DNA from: Patella vulgata
Lineage: Eukaryota > Mollusca > Gastropoda > Patellidae
Assembly: GCF_932274485.2 (NCBI RefSeq)
Contig: NC_065882.2
Coordinates: 41,820,593 to 41,884,592 of the forward strand
Length of the DNA: 64,000 nt
Direction: 5' to 3'
Numbering within the stretch: the first letter of the stretch is position 1; each line of letters begins with the position of its first letter. The notes beneath the pieces were generated by a model, which was not told the origin of the DNA, ran no database searches, and was given only the letters and a program-made list of their open reading frames with translations. A program made the position numbers and the translations under genes. Positions 10,153 through 22,100 of the stretch are shown piece after piece.

Positions 10153-13100
10153 CTGAAAGTATGAATAGACAAAAATAATTATTAGAAAAACATCAGATCA
10201 TTTCATAGGAATTCCACTTTCATACCAATGACATGCATATAAATTAAACTACACAATGTTAAAGGAGATAAGATTTTAACTCAATATTTTCCATAATATT
10301 CGAAATTAAAAACACAAATTAGAATTCAATATTGATCAATTTTAATCAATATTGATGTTATCTTGCTGTGAAACTATCTGATCCTAATATCCAATATTTA
10401 AGAAACAATTAACATTTTATAATCAGTACCCTATGGTTTTGGGTACTATTTTGTAATAAACAAATAAAAACATATCCTACAACACAATGTAGAAGTAATT
10501 AGTAAACGCTGTTTCACAAATGCACTTAGCCCGTGTAAACGACTGCCGTTCAATTTGAATTGTTCATGTATTTCACCGAACATAACTGTTTAGAAATTAT
10601 AATTTTTTTTTCTTCAAAAATTGAATATAAATCACTTTACATACATTCATATTACAGTGAAATCACTCAATTAAGACCACCTGTGGGACTGTCGAGATTT
10701 GATCTTAATAGTGGGGTGGTGTATACTGAGTGAGCATGCTTGAGCCAATTTCAAAGAAAAACAGACACAGTGTTAGGCCGTGTTGAATTGATTCCTTGTT
10801 TCTCCTCGCCCGCGCGCTTAGGTCGAGGACCCCGAAAATCGTGTGCTTACGTTTTTAACACAAAAAAAAATATTCAAAAAATTACGTTAATAACATCTAA
10901 AAAAAATTCTACCAAACATCAGAAGTCAATTCTCGTTGTTTATTCCTCGTTACGAACTAAATAAGTAAATGCAGGGGGGGGGGGCGCACTACACGCAAAA
11001 CAAAAATCTACAAGATAAACCTGCGGACAAGACAGAAAATAAGCATTGCACCAAATAAACAAATATCAAATCAAGTGAATGGATCCGGTTGATAATACAC
11101 ATGTAGGGGCCCGCATTCTATGGAATAAGTTACACTGTATATGATTGGATGAATTCCGCAAAATGGCGCGTGTAGCAGTCATTTCGGCTAATGAGAAAGC
11201 ATATTATAAACTGTAGGACAGTCGCTATTATTCAACCGGGAACCTGAATAATCAATTTTTTCATTGGCTAAAATTATAACACTTCATTATTATTCAAGTA
11301 TTACCCAATCATATCTTGTGTAATAAATAACGCACGCCTTACAAAATGGTGAGCTATGCCGGGACATAGGTAAATTCGCGTACCGGTCGGCCTAATTTAT
11401 TGATGTTCAAGGAAATAATAGTGGTCCCATTCGTTCAATTCTGGAGTTTAAAGAACGAATGAACGGGACCACTATTATTTCCTTGAACATCAATAAATTA
11501 ACGAACGAACAGGACCACTATTATTTCCTTGAACATCAATAAATTAGGCCGACCGGTACGCGAATTTACTTATCTCGACTCGACTTTGGTGTGTATTCCC
11601 AGCACTTTCACCTTCGATGATATTGTCGAAACCATCTATAACTCAACAAGCGAATCAAATTTCGTCTAACTGGAATGTTTCCATTGTATTGTAACACAAG
11701 AATACAGAAAATTTATATCAAAATATGGTTATTTCATTTTTTAAAAAGTTAAACAAAGAAGCCAATTGTTACCAAATTTTAGTTTGTTATTAAATTTATT
11801 TAATTAAATAAATATTATCTGTGTTTTTATTCTAACCAATAATATAACTAGGTTATTTATAATATTATTAAAGATAGGTTGCCAGGCAACGAAACATACG
11901 CCCACAGCAGCTAACTCGTCCGGGCAGTCAACAAGAGTTGTCACATATTTTTACTTTTTTCGGTAATGAAACATTTATAATACATTAAAATCTGATAAGG
12001 AGTAACAACTCATTAAGTAATTATCAGAAAACCATTAGAATTTGTTTGGTTTTTATAAAGTTTTGCCCCATGCTAACGTTTAGTATAGGAAACTTTTAAC
12101 ATCATGGATTTAGCTGTTCAAGTCATAAAAATTCATTGAAAATCAATATACTTGTTTGTCTCAAGACCTTACACTCTGTGTATGAATCTGAAGTCAATCG
12201 GATGATAACTTTAGCTTCTAGAGGGTCACAAGGTTTTTAAAAGTGATCAAGGGCCATAACTTTGGCAGTAATTATCGGAAATCGTTGTAAATCAATATGA
12301 TTCTTCGTTTCATGACCTCAAACACTCTGTATCAATTTAAAGTCAATCGGATATTAACTTTTGCCTCTAGAGCATTTACCAAATTTTTGAAGTGATCAAG
12401 GGCAATAACTCTGGCAGTAATTATCAAAAATAGCTGAAAATGAATAAACTTCTTTGTCTCATGATCTTAAACACTGTGTATAAATTTAAACTCAATCGGA
12501 TATTAACTTTAGCCTCTAGAATGTCCACAAGATTTTTTAAAGTGATCAAGGGCCATAACTCTGCCAGTAATTATCGGAAATCGCTGAAAATCAATAGGCT
12601 TCTTCGTCTCATGACCTTAAACACTGTGTATAAATTTAGAGTCAATCGGATATTAACTCTGACCTCTAGAGCGTCCACAAGATTTTTTGAAGCGATCAAG
12701 GGCCATAACTCTGGCAGTAATTATCGGAAATCGCTGAAAATCAACAGGCTTCTTCGTCTCATGACCTTAAACACTGTGTATAAATTTAAAGTCAATCGGA
12801 TATTAACTTTAGCCTCTAGAGCATCCACAAGCAATTGTGGACGTCGGACGGACGGACCGACGGACGGGGGTGACGACAATATACGACCACATTTCAATGT
12901 GGGCGTATAAAAATGGTACACAACCCTCAGACTATATAGGTATTATGCCAGACCACTTTGTGTTTTGAAACCCACTTTGTGTTGTGTTTACCGCACTACC
13001 GCACATGATTGCCAGAGTGGTGGCAGGAGAAACAAGGAATCAATTCAACACGGCCTTATGTAAATTATATAGACATGTAGGCCTACTTTATTGCTCTAAG

Positions 13101-16100
13101 ATGAGATAATAATAATGTAATGTAACCAGCGGCTACAACACAGGATACGTCCACATTTTGCAAGAGATGGATAGAGAACAAGCTAAACAAAGAAATTTTC
13201 TGTACAATCAAGGGCCATAATTCAGGAAGTTACGATCCGATATGTGCGAATATCGACAGGAACCAAGATCTTTGGGTTATAAAGAGATATTTCAAGTTTC
13301 ATCAAAAACGGATCCACATTATGACTTCTAGAGGGTCCACAACCTTGATATACCATATTTTTACACTTATTTACATACGAGGGGCGGCCATTTTGTCCGG
13401 CAGTTTTGGTTCGATTTTCACGAAATTCGAACTCAAGCATCATAACAGTGTAATGGTGATCTATTCAAACAGATTTTTAAATCGGATAATAATTGTGACC
13501 TCTGGAGGGACCACAAGCTAAAAACGCAATTTCTCGTACAATCAGGGGCCATAATTCAGGAAGTTACGATCCGATATGCGCAAATATTGAAGGGAACCAA
13601 GACCTTTGTTGGGTTATAAACATCCATTTTAAGTTTCATCAAAAAAATTTTTTTTTTTTTTTTTAAAGACATATTTTATTCACTATAAATGAATGGGAAA
13701 TTGGGAACAGGCAAAATCCCTATGTCAGACCCCTATCCTATTTACAAATTATATACTACTAATAAAAAGCAGTATATATACAATATATACAACCCTTACT
13801 TAGTTGAATACACCTAAATTATTATAGTAAGTAATAATAATAATAATATTAATAACAACAATAATAATTTAAAATCGTTTAGTTAAATAATAATTTAAGA
13901 TCGTTTGGTTAAATTGAAATATGATTGAACTGTTGTAAAGGTAAGGTTATTAATTTCGTAGAGTAGAGTTTTGCTGTTCTTTTATAAACATCAGTTAATG
14001 TAGAAATAGTCTTTCGTCAAAAAGTATTGAAGTTTTGACAGTGTAAAAGATAGTGTTCGCTATCCTCGAAAGGGTGACCACAATTGCAAGCTGGATTTTC
14101 AGAGATGTCTAAAAAACATGTGACCATTTATGTTACTGCATGAGAGTCGTAGTTTGCTGTGGATAATTTCAATTTTCCTAGAATCAATGTAGAAATGTTT
14201 TGGGGGTTTAGAGTCATGTTCGGAGACCTTTTGTTGAAAAGAGGAGAGACTTGTTGCAAGTTTTGTTGACTGGTCTAACCGGTTCCATTCCTTTATTGCG
14301 GATGGTACAAATGAGTTGGAAAATAATTTCGTTCTACACCGATATTCAGTGAAATCATTTATATTTCTAAAATTGTACGAAGATTTTCTAGAGCGTGGAA
14401 AAAGTGTAGAAAGATAATTGGGTATAGTGTTATTGAGAATTTTATAGACAAGAATAAGTTTTTGTCTTTGTCGACATTCTTTTAGAGGAATGAAACTGGT
14501 CTGTTTGTAAAGAATGTAAGCGTTATATATAGTCAGTAAGGATCTACGTTTCAAGCGATATTTCAGAGACCTCAAGCAGTTTACTAGTTTTGATACTTTT
14601 TTGCATAAATTTCCTATGTGGACATCCCAATTGCCGTTATTTTGAAACGCAAGGCCTAAATGTTTGTGGAAAGAGACTTCATTTGTTTTTACAGAATTAA
14701 AAATTAGTGGTGGCTTAGTAATTTTCGTTCTAGTGCTGATAGTCAAAGTTTCAGTTTTAAGTGGATTACAGGTAACCAGCCAGGTTTTAGCCCAGTCATT
14801 AATAGTTTCGAGATAAGTATTAAAAGTATCGGCACTTGCAATCGGGTCATCGATTTTGAGGAAGAGCGAGGTATCATCGGCAAATAATCTGACATTTGAT
14901 TTAATATTCTCAACAATATCGTTGGACACCAGCAGGGATTACTTTGGCTTCAGAGGCAACTCCATTCAGTACCACTCTGTTGTCTATTTGAAAGATAATT
15001 GCCAAACCAATCTAGCAAGTCTCCCCTGATCCCAACACCACCCATTTTCCAACATAGTCCAGCGTGCCAGACACAGTCAAAAGCCTTGCTGATGTCACAG
15101 AAGACAATTCTGGTGTGTGAACGGCTATCAATGGCTTGACAAAACATGTGTGTTAATTCTATTAGTTGGTATATAGTACTGTTACCTTGAAGAAATCCGC
15201 TTTGAAACGTTAGTATTTGACAATCCCGCAAGAAGTTAAAGACATGCTTATAGATTACTTTTTCAAATACTTTAATTATAATGATTAACAATGAGACAGG
15301 TCTGTAGTTTCCCCATTCATTAGGAGATCCTTTCTTAAATATGGCCGTGACGTTGGCAAATTTCCAAATTTGGGAAACCTTTTTCGTTTCTAGAGAGAGT
15401 TTGAATAAAGTACAAAGTGGAGCGGAAATTTCAGTGGAAATGGATTTAAGTCATTTTGCACTGATGTCATAGGGACCAGATGCTTTTGATATATTCAAAC
15501 TGTTGATGATATCTTTAACTTCTTGATGGGTTGGTACGATCTGCGTTAGTGAGTTCGGATTTTGTCTAATAGAGGGAAAAGCTGTGTTAGTGTCGTTTAA
15601 TTTGGATTGTTCAATGAAGAAATTATTGAGTGCATTAGTTTTGTCTTTTGGTGTAAAAAGGATGTCTGTGTTCACAGCTAAGGGTGGTATATCTGTCTTG
15701 TTTGTCCCCTGGCCTTTCACAAATGAGTTAATAATTTTCCAAAAGATGTTATTTCCAAAATTTTCTGAATCATTAATATTGTTGTCAAGTTTTTCATAGT
15801 ATTTAATTTTTGCAGTTCGAATAAGATTAATATATTGGTTGCGGATAGATCAGACATGTTGCCAATTCATGTCATGATTTGATTTTGTTGCTTTTTTGTG
15901 TATTCGATTTTTCTTTTGGGTAATTTCCTAATTTCTACTGTCATCCATGGTTTATCATTGGGCCGAATAGTTACAATTCGATTAGGTATGTTGACCATGG
16001 CAATTGAAATTAACTCATTGAAGCACGGTCAATGTCTTTTCCATCGATCAGATCGTACCAATTTAGTTTGTCGATGTCAATGTTATTATAGTCCCATACC

Positions 16101-19100
16101 GTTCTTTTTAAACATTGTGCCTTTGAAATTTTGAAAGATAAGTCGCATGGTACAGGACAATGATCACTGCAGAAATTATCAGATACGTCGCAATGTTTAG
16201 TAAATTCAGGAAAATTGGTCAAGATCAAGTCAATTAAAGAATTGTTGCCGTTTTCTTGGTATCTTGTAGGTGCTGTCACAAACTGTTCGAATCAAGTAAA
16301 TTTATTACGTCATGTATTATCGAGTGTGTATTCCGCAACATGTCAATATTAAAGTCTCCTACTATTAAGCATTGAAATGAGTCAAAGATTTGATTGTCAG
16401 TTTTCCTATCAGTTTGGAGGTCAGTAGTAAGAGCCAAGTAAGAATTTTTTATTAAAAGTATTCAAATCAAGCCAAGGTGATTCGATAGAGTTGTTCTCAA
16501 GATCAGTACGACGTTTGAACGATATGGTATTACGTACATAAACAACGACCCCTCCCCCGCTGCTGTTAGGCCTATCTTTGCATACTGGTGTATAGTAACT
16601 TGGAATTAAAAGGAGGGTGTCATTTGGTATGTTTTCGTAAAGCCATGATTCAGTTATAGATATAATATCAAAGGAAGATAATTCTGCGACAATATGGTCA
16701 ACTTTTTTTCTTAGGCTACGGACATTGATGTGGACAAGCGACAAGAGACTTGAAGTGGAGGACTGATTAACGGAACGACAGCCGTAAGAGATGGACGATG
16801 AAGCTAATGGAACTGGATTGGGTTCTATATTACCTGATAATAGACTTACCCTGATTTTAAAAATTATATGACTGATTAATGAGAGGTTTAAAAAAAGAAG
16901 TGTTGCTTTATTATTTTGTAAAAGTAGGTGCACAGTTCGGGTAGGATAAGATCAAAATCAGATGAAAATTGTGATCTCTAGAGTGTCCACAAGCTAAAAA
17001 CGTGATTTTTCGTACAATTAGGGGCCATAATCCATGAAGTTATGGGAGATAGACCTATATTTTAAGTTTTGGCAAAATTGAATAAAAATTGTGACCTGTA
17101 GAGTGTCCACAAACAAATTGTGGACGGACAGGAGCGACGACAATATATGTCCACATATGTAGGCCTACTTTATTACTCTTTTAAAAGATGAGATAAGAAT
17201 GATGTATATAAGTTCAGTTTATCACCTTTTTAACTGCAAATTAACATGCATAACAAAGTTTAGATCTATTTAGTCACAAGGACTATGTTGTTTATTACAA
17301 TTTGAACTTCCAATACATTAATTATGATATTCGATTTAATTAAGATTATTTACATATTACAGAGACATAAAAAAGGAAAAAGCATAAAAAAAAGTTTGTG
17401 TTATTCTATTAGCGGTGTGTGTGTTTTCACACTCATTTTTCTCATTCTTGCATATGCATTCTTGAAAATGAATTTTACAATTCAAGAATACTAATTTAAA
17501 CTATAAAACATCTGTGATGGCTCAAAAGGTGTTCATTAATTAAGTCAAATAGTGATTTATTTCGGATCACAGACTGCCGTGACACATTGATAATCACCTG
17601 GCGGTACTCTCAATATAGTTCGCATTATTCACATTTCTGCTTTATTAAAATTTATTTTAATCACAAAATAAATAATTTCTTTAAAAAATCAAAGTATCGA
17701 TATAAACTATTCTTCAAGAAAAATAGAAATTGAACAAAAGCAAGGATAATTATAACAGTACCAGTTGGTTGGAAAATTGAGTGTGAAGTCACGTGATGTA
17801 AACAAAGCTACATCATTAAACAATTATTATTTTCTTTGTTTAAATTAGCACACAATGAGAAATTCCATTATCTCAAAAATGAGACAAATAAAGAAAGATC
17901 AGCAGCTCATGAAATGGCTGCGATGAAATTAATCAACCTCGACTGTTTGATTGCTTTGATCTCAGTTGTTAGATTGACTAAGGTTGTTATCGCGAGTCAC
18001 AAAAACAATGAAATTCACTGTTTGGGACTAGCTTCGGGGGGCCTAATCCTTAATAGTGAGTTGCCCGTATTACTGAACACAATTTATAAGGAAAATAGAA
18101 GAAAAAAAATTGGTTCTTTTAATATGTGGTCATACTGGAGTTGGTCATTAAGCGGGATTCCACTGTACATTAAAATGTGCTTTTCGAACCATTTTTGTCT
18201 ATTTCAAGGTCCTAAAAACTATAGCCATACGCCCTTTAATATCCCCGTAAATCAGAGCCTCGTTTAACATGGTGAATAGGCGGGGCCGCAGCCGCACACT
18301 GGCCAAACTGTGCCGCCTACTGAGCCAAAAAGTTGAAGACTGGGCGTCAACATACATACGTTTTGAAAATTGCTGACAAGGTTTTCCCCATGTGCCAATA
18401 CTATATCTAGGTGCGTAGGTTTACAAAATCGTCTTTCTGATTGTTTTATGGGTATATTTCTGTCTGCAGGTCAACCGCAGCAGTGTTTTGATCTTGATTT
18501 TACAGGGTATTAATCAATTAATGGTTTAACAAGATGCCAAAACTAATAGTGTATCAAATCTCCGAAACTATTTTTTAAGTGCTCAGAAATTGAGTCTAAG
18601 GGAGTCAATTTTCAAAATTTTCTGGGGGAGGGCCCCCAAGAGCCCCCGCGCAGGCTCTCACCTGCGGTGTTAGCACCTATGGTGGCTGCAGATTGCCGCG
18701 CACGACTTAATCATTACACGAGGCTCTGCCGTATATGAATTAATAAATAGTGGGAGTTGATAGAAATGAAAATGAAATGGGGTTTAACGTCCTACTGTTC
18801 TGCTCCAACTGGGCTGATTAAGACAATCATACGTCATACAGTGTGCTATGAGGGAAATTTCGCCCAGGTAGTGGCACTATGGCCTACTCTTATATCAAAT
18901 TCCAACTGCCAGGGGATCTTTTACATGCACGCAAATGTATACACAGGTCGTGAGAGTTGATATGACTGGAGAGGGTAAAACTATTGATTAATATATAGAA
19001 AGCAGGTGGGCTACACTAAATACATGACTTACTTAACTAATATTAAACATCCTCGGTTACATGCTGCCCATGACTTCATACTACCTTCTGGTACTTTCTC

Positions 19101-22100
19101 CAATAATATGGTAGAAAACAGAACTATAATATAACAAATATCTTGGTTTAAACATAAAAATAAACATCATTAAAACATCACTAACAAGCCAACAGTGAGG
19201 TTTTGAAGTATCTGGTAATGAAACTATACACAAGTTCCATCACTTCCATTAAGTTCCATCACTGCTTACCTTCAGCGGAAAATGTTAATCATGGACCTCA
19301 GTCAAGACATTCACCTAATGAACATATACACCTCAATTACGAGTTATGTTCCAAAGTCTTGACAAATCAAATTGCTTATTTCTACTTAACCTAAGCAGAA
19401 AATCCTCATTATCGAACTGAGTCAAGGTATTGATGTAATAAAACTATACACCAAGTTTCATCACTCTCACTTAATTAGAACCAAAATTATGGTGTCCCAA
19501 AGCATCAACCAATCAAATTGCTTATCTATGCTTTAGCCTAAGCAGAAAATGGCTACACCAAGTTTGAACATTCAGGCTCAATTAGGAGAGTTATTGTGTC
19601 CCAAAACGTGTGACAGACCAATTTTAATAGTCTCCTGCTTTCTTCGAAAGATGGGGGACAACTAGAATCAAACAATACATATATACTGTGAAGAAATGTG
19701 TAATTCAATGTGTGATTCATTATAAATTAAAACGTGTATGTTGGAATATGTCGAATGCAGCATTTCACCTCAGGATTGACACACAATATGCAATCTTGTC
19801 CTAACCACATAATGTATTACTGAAATATATACCTAGCTTGATGATATTTAGTCATTTACTACCATTTTATCATTGAAGAGACCATGATAAATATCAAGAG
19901 AACACATGGCAAAAATACAAATTTTAAAAATAAAATGTATTACAAACCTTCTTCACATTTTTCAAGTCGTTTTTTATCTTGATTTATCAACCGTTTAATA
20001 ACAAGATGACCAACATGATGTTCTACAATATGCATTTTATCAGCACCAGTAGTAAATGGTTCAGCAGCAATATCAGCTATAGCTTCCATAGCAGCGGTAC
20101 TATCAACTACAATATAGGTCAATATTACAATTGGGTCATTCCACGTCAAGTGGGTCAATTTTCAGAAATTTGGGAAATTGACACCCTCGAAAAAATCTGG
20201 AAAAAATATAGGTTATTGTACATGCAAAAACTAGAAATTGTGCAAAATTTGTGGTCTGTAGCTTGAAAACTGACTGGGATACGGGCATTTGAGTTTCATA
20301 AGTTACCGATAAGTTTTCGAAACAAAATATGTATCAATAATTTACTTGAGTTTCAGATATCTTGTTTTTACCTTTCTAGTAAAAATGCACAACCCCAATT
20401 TGGTAGCGTTAGAGAACTTTGTGTGTAGATTACGAATCTGCAATCAGAATACAGGTGACTGGTAGGGTTTGCATGGTACTTGGCCATGAAAACCGAAAAC
20501 AATTTGGTGTAATTGTATATTTTCTGGATGACCTGGCGCCTGGTACGTTCGGGCATTTTTATGCGCGAACTCTTAGGGTTTTTTTTATTGGCATGCGCAC
20601 AGGTACTATTTCTTTTTCTTTTAACAAGTACCCAAATCGGGGATTTCGTGCGGAGGTAGTTCGGAGGTAAACAGTCTGTGAAGTACAAAACTTGCCACTG
20701 TACCTGTGTATCGCTAATTATAAACCGAATGTGTGAAGACAGTTCATACATATCACTCAAAAATTTTTCAGTACAAACTCAGTTGATTCACGCTCGATTT
20801 GCTACTAAACAAACCCATCGGTTTATTTTCTAAACAGTGTGACCTGAAGTGACTGCGGATTTATTGACCTTGTATGAACTTATCCATAGCTATATCCTTA
20901 CACTGAGAGAAATTATCTAGTCTCGGTGAAAAGAACCATGGTCATCTGGTAGAAAATTACTTTTGTATTTTTTGGAACGGAAAACAGTGTTTTTAGAAGC
21001 AAACTAACCTGCCGCACATGAGGAAGTCATTATACTAATAATAAAAGGCGAGACCTCTTTTTGCGGCGCAGGCTTATCACTGAGTAGTAAACCGTCCACA
21101 AACAATAATATAGGAAGCCTAGTGACGAGTGTAGTAATGTAAGTAGGCTATAGATTATAGGTTTGAGTCGAGATTACTCGGTTTTTGCGATAACCAATTA
21201 TGTGAGAAATACCATACTGACATTCGGTTTTTAAAAGTTGTACGGCAACTAAATGCGTTTGTTAGATACTGACAGAGCAGCCCCGAGTCGAACAATCGCC
21301 GCCCGAGCTGTCTTCGTCAGCTAGTTTCACAATATCGTGCAATAGGTGTATTAATGTGATTTTTAGGTTTAACCCCGCAAACAATGCCAAAATAGTGTTT
21401 TCACTGCTTACAGAAAACTGAAATTTAAAAAAAAAATTTTTTATGAGGGTGACCCTCCCACACACCCCCTATCGAGCTGCCGCTCGGTCTGCGCAGCCTC
21501 ATGCCTGGCACATACTGTCAACATTGTATATTTTTCCGTTTCCGCCCTTCCCCCCCACAATATATATTTCACGGCTACGTTGCGACGGTACCAGCATACC
21601 AAGTTGTTGACACCCATTACATCACTCCTGTCTAACAAATCATAAAGCTGTGGTGTTACGGTGGCGGCATAGTATTTCACCGTAACACCACAGCCACTCT
21701 AACCATTCATAATACATCTAACTATCCCTTTACAGCACTTCACTCCCTACACATTTCCCCTCGTCCTACTTTCCCAAACGTCAACAACACATCTCATACA
21801 TCCAGTTCGCTGATTAACCCTTGTACCACGTCTACTGGATTTTGTAGTGCTCCAGGTAATGGATACAAGGTAATGGATATAGACCCATATTTTGGCCTAT
21901 CCAGAAATTGCCAGTAGTACTACATAAGAAACATATGAGAACGCATCAGTCTTTACTAGATTCCCAGAAAAATTGGTCTTGAATATGGTTTGAGACACAA
22001 ATTTTCGAAAATTGCCTTGTATTTTCGAGCCGAAAGAATCCGGAAGATGAGCACCTAAAATTCTGAAACTTGGTTTAATTATAGTTTGTACTAATGTCTC

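Larger units (their letters stand above)
10775..13056. repeat. 32-bp perfect inverted repeat, 2.2 kb apart
   Basis: 10775-10806 (AGGCCGTGTTGAATTGATTC, continuing CTTGTTTCTCCT) is the exact reverse complement of 13025-13056. Between them lie a palindrome (11371-11568) and a complete family B element. Exact identity suggests a recent event, or termini of a composite unit. Confidence 0.65.

Noticed and set aside
10654-10740. possible transposon end (ACAGTGAAATCACTCAATTA then AGACCACC)
   Set aside because: A matching opposite end is not found in the window; only weak self-complementarity with 10718-10737.
12440-12910. 156-codon open frame with three similar repeats (SLKINRLLRLMTLNTVYKF)
   Set aside because: It is a translation of the 150-bp family B core, whose period is a multiple of three. 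It has no start context or conservation signal and ends in the 3' cap.
17836-18267. 143-codon plus-strand frame in PUM3 intron 16
   Set aside because: No recognisable motif, no splice support, composition like the flanking intron.
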